From Riptortus pedestris (lineage: Eukaryota; Arthropoda; Insecta; Hemiptera; Alydidae), in assembly GCA_019009955.1 (NCBI GenBank), contig CM032233.1:97782501-97846500 (forward strand): a stretch of DNA of 64,000 nt. The letters are read 5' to 3'. The notes under the pieces were generated by a model, which was given only the letters and a program-made list of their open reading frames with translations, did no database searches and was not told the origin of the DNA. Below are positions 46,025-57,939 of this stretch, one piece after another. How positions within the stretch are numbered: position 1 is the first letter of the stretch; every line of letters begins with the position of its first letter. The position numbers and the translations under genes were made by a program.

Positions 46025-46452
46025 TTATTAAGCCGTTATATCATGAATCATTTTATTTTAAGCTGAAATAGCAAATATTGGTTTCATTGAATTTTTAATT
46101 TACGAGGTACATGCAAATACGTTATGTTGTGACGCCATTAATTAAGATCTGGCATTCTTTACTCGAAGAGGTTTATTTGATTTAGACCATAATCCATATT
46201 TAATAATAATTCAACTCTAGTTCATAGTTTAACTACTGTCTCTTTGCCAGTGTTGTTCTATACATTTTTTTGTTGCTTAAATATTAAGAGAGTTAGTCGC
46301 ACTTTCTGGTTTTCACTCGTCAGCAAACCCCTTATTCTACACATCGTATTTTACTTAAATTGGGAAAAACATGATGATATGAGATCAATAGTTTGTCATA
46401 CCAGAACTTGGGAAATCTGCTTAGTTTTAGCAGCCTTTGGACTTTTATTTCA
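46025..46452 (+). mobile_element. Family B repeat, long-form right half
   Basis: It carries AAGCCGTTATATCATGAATC-type long-form sequence and ends GGGAAATCTGCTTAGTTTTA, GCAGCCTTTGGAC. Confidence 0.65.
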
Positions 46453-47785
46453 TAGGAATGATTAAGTTGTTGAAGGCAGAGTGTCTGTTACTTATAAGGC
46501 AAACATTCCCAGGCCCTTGATGTAGCGTAAACAATATTGTTTAGACCGCTCCGTTAGATATACGTTCAAAAACAAACATTATAAGCTTCAAGCAGAACCA
46601 ATAATGAGCCCAAATAGAATTTTTTCTCAATAAGGACTGATTGAGTAACGGAAAAAACATTTCTGTTTTAGTTGAAGTCGTTCTTTATAATAATACCTTC
46701 GGGTACTACAATGTGCAAGCTGACGTACCACTAAATGTTCTCAAAGAGGTCAAGACCACAATGCCTTTCCATTGCCAATTCCTTATTGTTATTTCATACC
46801 TAAGTTTCATAAATTACAGCTACCCTTTCTTCGTATTTACAAACACTCAAATTGTGTTATAGTACAATGAATATCCTGTTCCGATTAATAGAGACTTTAG
46901 TGGTAGCCGAGTCTGAGATAGATTTATAAAATTTCTTATTTCATCAAATAAATTGATGTGTTGCCTTTTGGTGAACAAAGCTTCTTTGTGAATCGACATA
47001 TTGCTTTCCCAGTCTCCAGCACTACACAGCATCGTGGGGACAGTGTAATTAATGGCTTCTAAACATTAATAAATCAAATCAGGCGCACAATCACTTGTAA
47101 AACACTGCACAAAATAGTTACGTATGGCTGGCTCTCATACGTATGTTTATAAGAAAATAATATTTTTAAGTAATTTAGTTTAGCAATTTATTCTTTAAAA
47201 AGAAATTTGTGGTGGCCCAGTTTATACCTGTTTGGAGAGCAGTCCATTGACTTCAACTGCCTTGTGCTACCTAGAGAAATTCCTATGGGAATCGGTGATT
47301 CAGCATATACTTTTTGATGAGTACCATATTAAGATAACGCGGGCAGCCTGTGCAATAAACAACTAGATATCTGGGAGAAGTGGAGATTTAAAAAAAAACA
47401 ACAACATAGAATCACTTTTGGATTACTCGATATATGGCGTAAATCGTAAATAATTGGATGCATTTAGACTATTGAACCCAAAAGGAATGAAAATAATTAT
47501 AAACTTTCTTGTATTAAAGTACAAGAAAGCGTTCTGTATGTCAATGGAGAAGGGACACTGTTCCCCATATAATATTCAAGATTATTAAATATTTAAAGAG
47601 CTTCTACTATTCGCAGGTAAATGTTCAGTCTTGAAGTCGCCGATAGCTTCTTTAGCACAACATAGCACCGAAGAAATATTTAATGGTTTTTGATTAATTT
47701 TCCAATTTTTTTTGACTACACTAAATCTGATGTGGGCAGCATATGACTTCCTTGTTGCCCTATTAAATTAAAAAAACTATTGCTT
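46453..47785. other. No recognisable gene
   Basis: AT-rich sequence. Frames at 46641-46862 and 46847-47032 have no motif. Confidence 0.5.
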
Positions 47786-48039
47786 TGGTGCACTTCATTA
47801 TTATTATTATTTATTAACGTCCACATTTTGCAACTTAGGCTAATTGAGACGGGTTATCTACAGGTTACTACCCTTTTCAAGCCAGGGTGGGATTTTAGGA
47901 TGTTATTTAATGAATTTCGTCACCAAATAATTTCCTTTGCCCAGGCGAGAATCGAACTCGTCACTCTTGATTTACCATGTGACATAAAGGTCAACGCTTT
48001 AACTCACATGGCTAACCAGAGCCTCTGGTGCACTTCATT
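47786..48039 (-). mobile_element. tRNA-derived SINE with 14-bp target duplication
   Basis: TGGTGCACTTCATT is repeated at 47786-47799 and 48026-48039. The insert reads on the minus strand. The tRNA-like head spans about 48023-47942, with an A-box-like stretch (TGGTTAGCCATGTGAG) and a B box (GAGTTCGATTCTCGC, complementary to 47945-47959). An unrelated body and an ATT-rich tail (47797-47813) follow. The polymerase III boxes, duplications and simple-repeat tail together define a SINE. It is mobilised in trans by a LINE of unknown identity. The 109-codon + strand frame across it is not a gene. Confidence 0.85.
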
Positions 48040-48301
48040 TAAAATTATTTCATTTGAAACTAACGTCCGACAACTATGTTCCAATGCATCTGATCAAAAT
48101 ATTTTGTAGAACACAATTGGTAGATATTTCATGATGAACGTAAAAGGTCTATAAGGCCCTCCTCAAACGAAAATGTTATACACCACAGATGAAGTTGAGT
48201 GTCGTTGTCCCTAGGACTAATGTAGTGTATCTTATGTCAATATTTGCTATGTATATTTAATGCAATTCTAACAATTTGTTTGTTTTTTTTCATGATCGCT
48301 G

Positions 48302-48829
48302 TAGCTGGACCAAATATATTCAAACTTTCCTCCAGACAACTACTCAGTAATGTAAGTCCCTCTCACATTTTAGATTTTAAATATATTGCTGATTCTGAGA
48401 TGTTTTGAACATTTTTACTATGAGATTTATTATAATGTATCTAAAATCTTATATGATTCTATTCAATATTTATTGATAAATTTTCGTAATGGCTAACATA
48501 TTAATATATATTACTGTGATTTTATTGTTACAGACCAAATAATCCATCATAACACAATTGCCTGCCAAAGATGATTTCAAGATGAACAACTACAGATTTT
48601 CATGCTTCTGGATATGAAGAAATTTAGTGTACATCAATTGAGGATAAATTCGCTTCTTTTATTTCAAATCATAATTTTTTACGTTATTTTTTGTGAACAT
48701 ATATTTTTATGAGGAAAGTATGTGAAAGATTTAAAAACAATAAAATTTCTTTTTGATATAATTTTATTTTTTCTCCCCAACAATGGTTTTAGTCTTTTAA
48801 TATTATCAGTTATTCCCACCGCTTTTTAG
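48302..48829 (+). repeat. Family D segment, plus copy: micro-exon, intron and terminal exon
   Basis: A possible 47-bp exon (48305-48351, acceptor CGCTGTAG, donor AAT/GTAAGT) reads GPNIFKLSSRQLLSN. After a 182-bp intron, the acceptor TTATTGTTACAG leads into CACAATTGCCTGCCAAAG, and AACAATAAAATTT supplies a poly(A) signal (about 48739). The terminal exon frame hits TAA at its third codon. It is closely similar to 33832-34270 on the other strand. The right border is a family B insertion. Probably a duplicated, decayed gene end. Confidence 0.6.
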
Positions 48830-48949
48830 CAGATTACCCTTAAGGGAAATCAGCTATGGGGTCGTGCTCATGACGCAATTTTCGAAAAATGTCTTCAAAT
48901 GTGCATCGATCCTACCCAGAAGATGACGACAATGAGGTCCGTTCTAAAT

Positions 48950-49008
<59 letters not shown>

Positions 49009-49780
49009 GTGTTAACACTCTAGCCGTCGCAATGTTTTTTTCATCGTTAACAAACTGGATATTTAAAAACAATATTTATTTTATTTAAAAATAAAGATCA
49101 AGTTCGTTAATGGATGAAATCGGACCAGTGGAAGAGGGGGAGTTAGAGTGGGCGATTTTCGACAAATTCGAAATTTCTCTGTTATAGAACCAATATTATT
49201 GATTATTAACCGAGATATTTACATTTTATAGTTTTCGGCCTTCTGCTAACCCCTACTACTACTCTTGCCATATTAATAATTATATCATTACCTCCCCCAC
49301 CCTAATAATGATATGCGCCCCCCCTACACTCCTGTTATACCATGGACCGCTGCTTTATTGCAAGGATACATACCAAATACTGTTTTCATTGAACTTCTAC
49401 TTTGTGATATATGAAAATACGTTCTGTTGATCTCCCCCCTCTTTTGTTCTTCGACTGCTGAAATTTGGGTGATTGAGATAAAAATTATTCTTATTCATTA
49501 TAAAGTACTAAATTAGATGTAGTAAGTATTTTCCAATAAAATTATTATGTTATATTCTGATATGTTTCAGTAATTGTTTTTTTTTCTGTGAAGAATATTT
49601 CTATCTGTTCAGACCTGAGCTGTTGGTAGACCTATTTGTTTATAATTCAGTCGCTTTCTTTTGGGATGTTATTTAAATTGACTGAATGATTTTTTATTTC
49701 ATTACCGTTTGCATTTATTCACTTAATATTCACGATTGTGTTAAGTGTTACCAGTATGTAGATTTTTTTTGAGCGGACCT
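48830..49780 (+). mobile_element. Family B repeat, long form, with intact hairpin end
   Basis: It starts with GCAGATTACCCTTAAGGGAA and ATCAGC, then the CATCGATCC block. A (TA)n tract at 48953-49002, the core and the long-form extension follow, ending near TCACTTAATATTCACGATTG. It interrupts the family D segment. Confidence 0.75.
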
Positions 49781-50355
49781 CAATTGAGAAGGATCAATGG
49801 ACATTTCAGAGGTGAGTAGCATGGAAATCTGGTAATGAGTAAATAAAAAAACAACTTTTATATTTTATTCAAAAATAATGTATAAAGGATATACCCCATT
49901 TTAAGAAGTCTGGTTTTACTGGAGTGGTTTTAATGACTCGCCTAATACTCGAATTACCAAAAAATGCATAGAACAACAATAGTAGAAAATCAAAAGTTTA
50001 ACAAGATTGGTTCTATAAGGTTTTATGCTCCGACCCATTATAAAGAAGATATTTTGAATTTTCTAATTCCCCCTTTCTAGATAATATTTCGCTGTTTCGG
50101 TCAACACTAAAAATTTTGGTGGAGATCGGACCAGGAATAATGGTGCTTCAGGTCCGATTTCCACCAATAACAAATAAAATCTTTAAACCAAAACGGCTAA
50201 GTTTGGTCGAGTTTGGTAACGATCAGACAAAAATGCGACCTTTAAAGCGTTAACAGACAACGTTGTCTACTGGATACGATCGATGGACATTTGAAGACAT
50301 TTTTCCAAAAATAACATAATGAGTAAACCTCAGTAGCTGATTTACCCTAAGGACT
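49781..50355 (-). mobile_element. Family B fragments, mostly reverse
   Basis: 49955-50355 carries the reversed core, GTTTGGTAACGATCAGACAA and CGATCGATGGACATTTGAAG, ending CAGTAGCTGATTTACCCTAA. 49765-49815 is a small extra piece of the left block. Confidence 0.6.
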
Positions 50356-51740
50356 GAGACTATGTGGTCTATAATTGTGACTTCTGAAGAATCTTTTCTG
50401 TCCATATTCAATCTCGTGACTTTCTCCAGTGCTTCTCCAGCGACCATAACTTTGGAATTTCCAATGGTATGTCATTCTTTTTTATTGCGGATTCTTGTAC
50501 AAAATAAAATTCTAAAACGAGTTTATATCGGTGAAATCTTCCATTTGACCGATCTTTCAGTAGTAAAATACAGAAAACTATATTTCAGAAATGGCTCATT
50601 TTAAAGAAACATGTAGCGACATAAAATCTGTAGCCAACAAAATTCTTTTTAAAACAAGTCTTTGGGAAAAATAATCGATTCTGAAATAAAAAAATTAATA
50701 AAAAAGTATCTAAAACGAATTAACACAAAAGTATTCTTGAGTGAATCCGAAAAATGGTTACTTCAAAAAACATCAACGCAACAAAAACGTTCTTAGAATT
50801 AATTAATTGTAATCTAATTATTTTTAAAAGGAATACATTTTCCCACCTGCATAGTTTCATGTAAAAAAAAAATGTGCGGTATCTTCCAGAAAAGACTCAT
50901 CGCCCCAATTTTTTTTAAAATAAAATGTTATATGCTACAGTCTTCAACCGCTGCCTAAATGAAGAGTTTCTAAATTAAATAGAAGAATTACACCTGATTC
51001 AAACAAATATGCCTGCAGCTTGACTGATCTTCCCTCTTCTCAATCACTACTCGATCAACAAAAAGAGGAATCTTTCCTCAGCGCAGTATCTGTTGCAGGT
51101 TGCACATTGAGTGGCCACCCAGGTCACCCGATCTGACAGAAATGGGTTATTTTCTATGGGGAGAGTCAAAGCATCATCTACCAGACAGAGGTTGCAGAAT
51201 ATTGAAGACATGAAAAAGATAAACAGATTGGCGATGAATTCAATTTCAGTAGCAGAAATAGACAGTGTCGAAAGGGATTTCAGATTCCGTCTTTTGAAGA
51301 ACATAAATGAGGAAGAATGCATTTTTTGGATTCATACAAGAATACTTTTGCGTTACTTCGTTCTATGTACTTTTTTTTTGTTTTAGAATCCATTCCTTTT
51401 ATCGTAGACTTGTTTAAAAGATATGTTTGTTGGCTACAACTTTTATGTCGCAGCATTTTTCAATAAAACGTAACGTTTCTGAAATATATATTTGTACATT
51501 TTACGTCTAAAGGATACATTAAATGGAAAGTTTCACTGATATAAACTCGTTTTAGAATTTGATTTTCTACAAAACTCCGTCATAAAGAGTATGGAGTTCC
51601 ATTGAAAATTCCAAAATTATGGTCGCTGGAGATGTAATGGAGAAGATTACGAAGTTGAATATGGACTGAGAAGATTCTTCAGGGGTCACAATTATGGCAC
51701 ACCAAGTCTCAGCCATTAATAAATACAACTGGCGATTTTT
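50356..51740. repeat. Inverted pair of family E repeats (palindromic arrangement)
   Basis: 50361-50757 and 51328-51735 are reverse-complementary, for example AAAACGAGTTTATATCGGTG and TCTGTAGCCAACAAAATTCT against their complements near 51545 and 51430. The loop of about 570 bp is unique. Mismatches are moderate (roughly one in six by eye). No coding frame; the 91-codon frames in the loop have no motif. Confidence 0.75.
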
Positions 51741-51768
51741 AGGGGGTGGTACGGAAACTTGGGGCACC

Positions 51769-51769
<1 letters not shown>

Positions 51770-51820
<51 letters not shown>
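51770..51820. repeat. (TA)n microsatellite
   Basis: About 50 bp of TA, preceded by TTGGGGCACCCTG and followed by a family B fragment. Confidence 0.95.
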
Positions 51821-51821
<1 letters not shown>

Positions 51822-51823
<2 letters not shown>

Positions 51824-52150
51824 CCAATATTTATTTGATCTTTGCCCTACTCGATATACAAGTGTTTCATGCAAAACTCATTCGAAAATGGCTAAAATCG
51901 GACCAGGGGGAGGGTGGAATTCGAAAATTCAGAATATCTCTCTACTTATGAGCTGGATCGAAAAATCGTATAAGATCTTAATCCACATTTAATTGTCTAT
52001 AATGGTTGTTATATACATTTATTCTGTACCTTGAATATTAACTGAGACATTTGCAATTTTTTGAACCCATCTCCTACTCATTTCTGAATTGCAATACGCT
52101 TTTGTATCAACCACATTATTCTAATCTTAAATAGGAAATATTGTTTTCCT
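51822..52150 (+). mobile_element. Family B repeat, core fragment
   Basis: It contains CTCGATATACAAGTG, AATCGGACCAGGGGGAGGG, AATATCTCTCTACTTATGAG and ATTAACTGAGACATTTGCAA. Confidence 0.7.
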
Positions 52151-53060
52151 CTTTTGAAAACAAATTGAAAATTTATGTGTGTGAGTTGGCTGACATGGGG
52201 AAAAACAAACACAGATATTAATAGCAGTATTTATTTTTATCAATTTGACTAAACATTATACCTTTAAATAGGACAAAAAAATACAAACATACACATATCC
52301 TGCAATCCTGGATTGCGTTTGTTAAAAGAAATCTATGATGATGAATGAATCTATCTATCTCACAGAAAGAAGTATTTTTTGAAAATGTCCGGACTGCCAG
52401 TGTATTGAGCATGTTCGGAGTTATTTTACACTAAGAATGATATATGTTATTAAGTTTAAATATTCAAGGAATAGTTTTTTTTTTTGCTTTGCCACGAAGA
52501 AGGTGTCTTAGAAAACCCGATAAAACAACCAATGTGACTCACGGATCAACCTCTGGATAACATTGATTTTCATGCGGTGGTTTAGCAGTCTGAAACTCCG
52601 ACTCGGGGTGTAAGGTACAAAACAATTATTCGATGGCGAGACATTATAAATCGTTAAAAAATAAATAGTCTTCCATGTAGAGAAGTTTCTAAACAGCACT
52701 TGTTTTGAGATAACAGAATATTGAGAGCTGACGATATTCCCTTCAATTAAAATAGGAAACACTTTTTGTGGAGAAGAAACCTACTTATTTGACACCAATT
52801 AATTACCGTTCATCGTTACTTTCTATGACCTTCAGATCAAAGTTCGAAATGAAATTGTATAATGCCCCCACAATTGTAAACGTATTTCATTGGAGGCAGT
52901 CTTAAATTTGATTTATATCCGTTAATCAATTTCTTTGCTTCTACTAGTAATTCTAAATATACACTTCTTTTTGAAAGATAGTTTATATCACTAGTTACAC
53001 TATTACAGGTATACACATTTCCTTCATCAAGAATCGACACAAGCAAATAACCAAACTCGT
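52151..53060. other. No firm gene
   Basis: A minus-strand open frame at 52837-53076 (79 codons) is preceded by a possible acceptor (TTTTGCCAG) and ends in GGIIQFHFEL. Nothing identifies it. It could be a terminal exon of an unknown gene; evidence is thin. Confidence 0.35.
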
Positions 53061-53740
53061 AAATGAAAACTGGCAAAAGACAAAAGAAATATTTTCACAA
53101 CATATTCATATACACATATTTCCATTCAAGGGATACATTCAATATAGAAATATTTAGTTTTATATATTAAAAGGAAACTAACATAAAGCTTCCAATTTTG
53201 AATGAAAGTATAATGAAGTTTCTGAAATATGCAAAAACTGCTTTTATAACAATTGAAATGAATGTTATACTTTATCAAGAAACAATTTTTTCGAAACATT
53301 TATAAATAATTCATAATAATACCACAGCAATTAGGATGGTTGTATCTCTAACTTAAACAACAGAAAGAGAAAAAAATTATAGCTTCCTTAAGAAGTCTTT
53401 ATTATATATATAACAACCTTAAGAAACTAATGGATTTTTATTACAAAAGAACTACATAATTGTCGATTTGTGTTCGAATAAGTACCTTGTGATTCCGAAT
53501 GGATCTATAAACTACTATTGTATTTTCAAGAAAACTAAATGATTCACTAAATTAAAAAAAAAAAAACTATCATAAAACTTGATTGTTCAATAAATTAATA
53601 TTGACTTTTATAAAAATATGACAAAACAGCTTTCATCGCAATTTAAAACGAAAGATATACTTTTGGGAAAATTCATGCCCCTCTAAGAAAGATCATGTAA
53701 AATCATACCAAGTTATAATGATATCTTCTTCTTGGTCTGA
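53061..53740. repeat. Family C-related repeat, rearranged
   Basis: 53190-53355 resembles 33150-33345 (TATACTTTATCAAGAAAC, AATTAGGATGGTTGT). 53061-53135 resembles the reverse complement of 33393-33452, so the two copies are rearranged relative to each other. Confidence 0.5.
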
Positions 53741-54469
53741 ATCGACAACACGGAAATAGCGTAGCCAGGGAAATTCTCAGCGAACCTATTTCTTGGCACT
53801 AGTTCCGAATCTCTGGTAATTGTACCATCATACGACATTCAGAAAAAAGGTACAAAATAACAATTTTAATAACAGCAGAAAAATTAGCCATGAGAACAAG
53901 AACAGACATTTGTGAATAGAATTAGTAACACAAAGTTAGTGCAATACACATAAATAACGTTCAACGTAAATTATGACAACCACGAGGAGCAAACTCATTA
54001 TTTAGGCTCATTAAAATCATTTAATTCCTTAACTACTAACGAAAGATACTTTTAAGTAACTGAATCACTATTATACAAAAATGTATACAATCTTATTATT
54101 CTATAAACAAACGAATATAATTAATTATAATAAAATATACAATATAATCCAATAAAACAATAGCAAATAAATAAATATTATTCTCATCCCATTGCTGTGA
54201 AGTCAGTTCCACCATTGAAAAGTTTAAATAATTCAATAGATAAAATATATACATATATCTTCCTTTATCGTCAGTCGTTGGGGATATTTCAGTGCCGCTG
54301 TACAAAGAAAACAAGCTTCTGGTCTTCTGGAAAAAAAATTACATTGAATAATTAATAGGTATAATACTACTTTTTACAAGATAAAAATCTTAAATAGTCA
54401 CTCTATGTAAACAGCTTAACGTTAACATGGCATTGGTGGGAGTGGGGACTCACTGCACTTTGAACACTG
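53741..54469. other. No recognisable gene
   Basis: AT-rich sequence without motif or long frame. Confidence 0.5.
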
Positions 54470-54740
54470 ATATTTGCAAATATCTCGGTTAATATACCTG
54501 ATAGAGAAAATACCTATATAATTACATTGATAGACAATTACATTTGCAGAAATATTTATTGTATACAGTTTTTCAATGCGGCCTATAATAACAGAAATAT
54601 TTCCCCCTCAAAACCACCCTCCCCTGGGCCGATTTCGGCCGTTGACGAACTTGATCTTTATTTTTAAACACAAGTTTTATACATCGAGTTTGGTAACGAA
54701 AAGACAAATATTACGAGCGCTAGAGCGCTAACAGAAGGTA

Positions 54741-54782
<42 letters not shown>

Positions 54783-54905
54783 CAGACCTCATCTCCTAGG
54801 TAGGACCGATGGACATTTGAAGAAATTATTAGAAAACTACGTCATAAGTACAACCACAATAGCTGATTTCCCTTGAGCGAAATCTGCTAAGAGTCCGACA
54901 ACTGA
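54470..54905 (-). mobile_element. Family B repeat, reverse, hairpin end present
   Basis: It passes CTCGGTTAATATACCTGATA, the CACCCTCCCCTGGGCC core and GAGTTTGGTAACGAAAAGAC. A (TA)n tract at 54744-54775 follows. It ends AATAGCTGATTTCCCTTGAG, CGAAATCTGCT. Confidence 0.75.
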
Positions 54906-56244
54906 TAAATAATTTATCTTCCACATTTTAGTGACCCCCTACAAATTGTTAGGAAAATCTGCCTCATTTTTGTACAAATAGTTTATTTTGTTTTTAAACA
55001 TATGTTAAATTAAATGTATTTCAATTAAAATCATAAATAGTCACACTTCGTAAACAGCTTACTGTTTACATGCCATTGGAAGGAGTAGGGGTTTACTGTT
55101 GTCAGAAAGTTGAGAAATTCCAATAACTCGGTTAGTATGCTTGATAGAGAAAATACGTATATAATAACACTAGCTAAGGTACCCGGCTTCGCTCGGGAAA
55201 TCATTTGAGGCTGAATGAGGATAGTTTTTTTTTTTTTTTTTTTTTTGGGCAAGGCTTCAATGTTTACAACTACTCTTCCCGTCTGGACGCATTTTTTCCC
55301 CCTGAGGGTCAGGCAGGCGACTTATAGATGAGGCGACTGTCAAAAACCAATCGGAGCACATCTAGTTTAAGCATACATTCTGAGTTTCTGTACATTAGAT
55401 TATATTTGTAATAGTAGAGCTCAGTGGAAATCACTTGCAGCAATGCCAGCTCCTGCATGAGGGCTATCACCACTGTTTTCCTTAAATTATTGATTCAAAG
55501 TATTATTTTAATAATTTATCTATCTTGATGGAATTAAATAATAGTATTACCCTAAAAATAATTTCATTTATATTCAAAAAGATAGGCGAGGGGAAGAGAT
55601 CGTAGCCCTCCCAGCAAAATAAGTAATACTTTAAATCATATCAAGTTTAAACGGATATTGTCTTTTTTCATATGACATTGCCATTAACGTCTAATTGTTA
55701 TGATGGTACATATTTGTTTCAATAACATCACGAAGCAGAACCAAAGAGTTTGATCCCTACTACTTCCGCTATCACTCCTTGTGCCAATTCAGCATGACTT
55801 TGTTTAAATAATACATTATACAAATTAAATAACGAAAATGCTCTTATAGTTTACATTTTTATTGGAAATAAATAACATGGTTATTTTCTAGGAAAAATAA
55901 ATAAATGAGAAGGGGACGACGGACATATATAACCTCACTAATCTGAATCATATTTAGAGTTATCATATGTGACTAAAACATAAAATCATTTGTCATAATA
56001 TGCATTCATTAAAAACACTTAAATAAGCACTAATAAAATTAATGACTCCCGCTATAGTTTTAGCGTATATCCCGTGTTTACTTCATTTTACGAAAAAACT
56101 GAATGCAAGAAAAGTTGCTCTAAAGGACAAAGTAAACAACTTTTAATATATGCACGTTTCCTGAAAAACAAATAGAAAATGAAGTACACGAATTTTTATT
56201 TCAGGCCTCTCTCCCGTTTGGACCTAAAAATTTTAATATAGCTT

Positions 56245-56284
56245 ATAATCATAGGGGAATTACGAGTAATTCCCCTATGATTAT
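56245..56284. repeat. Perfect 18-bp hairpin
   Basis: ATAATCATAGGGGAATTA, a 4-base loop CGAG, and the exact reverse complement of the stem. It lies at the left edge of the mariner remnant; the loop TACGAG matches the start of the mariner terminal repeat. Confidence 0.9.
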
Positions 56285-56484
56285 CACAGGTGATCTTAGC
56301 TGTCAAGGTTGTTTTGGAAGGTTTTGACAACAATTTTTTTTTGACCGGGTTACAGATGTTGGAAAAGCGGTGAAATAAGTGCGTTGCTGTTGAGGGGGAC
56401 TATATTGAAAAATAAAAATATGTAAGTTGAAAATATATTTGTATATATATATCAGGCTTAGAACTTTCTGTACACCCCTCGTAA
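56285..56484 (+). pseudogene. mariner-type transposase C-terminal remnant and right terminal repeat
   Basis: The + strand frame near 56355-56415 reads MLEKR, stop, NKCVAVEGDYIEK, stop. This corresponds to the usual mariner end (RWxKCVxxxGxYxE). About 40 bp later comes AGAACTTTCTGTACACCCCT followed by CGTA, a terminal repeat-like sequence next to a TA. The left terminal repeat is reduced to CGAG. Confidence 0.6.
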
Positions 56485-57237
56485 TGCCAATTCTCATACC
56501 GAGTTTTGTTAAGTTCGGTTAAAATTGTCAAGTTCGGTTAAAATTGTTGGATTCCGCTTTAGTTTTTAATGTATATCTCGTTTATACTTTTTTATACGGT
56601 AAAAGTAAATATAACAAAAGTTACTCTAAATAACAAAATAAACAACATTTGTCATGTGCATATTTGCCAAAAAACGAGTAGAAAACGAAAAATCACTATT
56701 TTTAATTTCAGGCGTCCCTGACAACCCCCACTCCAGCTCGTCCCTAGAAATGTTGGTATGGCTTATGATAATTAAGCTAATATACATGCCGAGTTTTATT
56801 TAGTTCGGTTGAATCTTTTGTGCCCAATAATATTGTTGACTCCCGCTATAATTTTTAGCGTATACCGCATTTACACTTCGGTATACCACGAAAGTATATA
56901 ATAAAAGTTACTCTAAATAACAAATAAACAACTTTTGTTATGTGCATATTTGCCGAAAAACTAGTAGGAAACGAAATATCGCTATTTTTAATTTCAGGCC
57001 TCTCTTATAACCACCACTCCTGTTTGTCTCAGGGAAAATTAATATAGCGTAAAGTCTAAGTTGGCTTAGTAGTAATATACATACCAAGTTTCAAAGAATT
57101 CGGCTCAGCCGTTTATGCGTGAAAAGGTAACAAACAGACAGCAAGGGAACAAAATGCAGTTATGGTGTCTATGACATGTGAAACGAAAAGTTATCGTGAA
57201 ATTTCACGAGAAACATCAATGAACAGACAGAGGTTAC

Positions 57238-57297
<60 letters not shown>

Positions 57298-57298
<1 letters not shown>

Positions 57299-57743
57299 TT
57301 GATAGGCAATTACATTTGTAATAATATTTAATAAGTTACATGTTTGAAACAAATGGTATACTTGATTATTATATAAACGACAGTCAGTGATATATTCCAT
57401 TAGTGATATGAACTATAAACTCTGGTCTTGGATGATAGTAAATCTTCACTTCTAAGAGGAATATTAAAAATGAGGTTACAGATTTTACTGATTTTGAATT
57501 TATGAACTTCTTTTGTGTTTCCAAGGAATGGTTTTATGGATGTTCCCTTTCATTAATAAACAACTTTAAACAAGGAAACAGAAAGCAGAAGCAACGTTTT
57601 GACTATTTGCTTAGTGAGCGTAATTCAGTGACAACAGGCTCAGTACAATAAAAAAAATCTATGAGTCAAGTTCTTGGATATTGAGTGAAATCGTTAAAAT
57701 AGAAATTATTGTCATATAATACAGATTAAAATTTAATACTTAC
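57298..57743. other. No recognisable gene
   Basis: AT-rich sequence downstream of the second microprotein gene. It would be its intron if the splice donor at 57743 is used. Confidence 0.45.
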
Positions 57744-57753
57744 AGTTCCCAAT

Positions 57754-57939
57754 TTATTCAGGATTTTCTTTCCTGCATCGCGTGCAATGCCACAAGGTTT
57801 CTCGTGACGGCTTCAATCTGATTGTGAATATATTGACACAGGGTCTATGAAAAAGAGCGCCACACCATTGGCAACGTCGGTGAGCGTCGTTTCGGCCTAT
57901 CAAAGCTCTACATTCCGCACAAACATCTTGATGAGGCAT
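57754..57939 (-). CDS. PHD-type zinc-finger microprotein 2 (61 residues)
   Basis: The ATG at 57939 and TAA at 57754-57756 give 61 residues. Ligands are C7, C10, C23, C26, H31, C34, C52 and C55 (C4HC3), with VCAEC, RCQWC, LFHRPC and WHCTRC. It aligns without gaps to microprotein 1 through residue 40. A three-residue insertion then precedes the last ligand pair. The splice donor GGAACT/GTAAGTATT lies 10 nt after the stop, as in gene 1. An Arg-rich composition (about eight R) suggests a basic protein. All eight ligands are kept in both genes although other positions differ, which argues for selection on the fold. Confidence 0.72.
   Translation of the reverse strand: MPHQDVCAECRALIGRNDAHRRCQWCGALFHRPCVNIFTIRLKPSRETLWHCTRCRKENPE

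Larger units (their letters stand above)
55167..57297 (+). mobile_element. Family A repeat, longest copy, with nested mariner remnant
   Basis: It starts CTAGCTAAGGTACCCGGCTT and ends ACAGACAGAGGTTACAAAAT followed by a (TA)n tract (57244-57297). The ACAAAAGTT/AACTTTTGTT module occurs about three times (near 56120, 56620 and 56910). Extra length comes from module repetition and from the insertion near 56245-56484. Confidence 0.8.

Noticed and set aside
47780..48109. 109-codon + strand open frame
   Set aside because: It crosses the SINE and its target duplications, so it is a chance frame.
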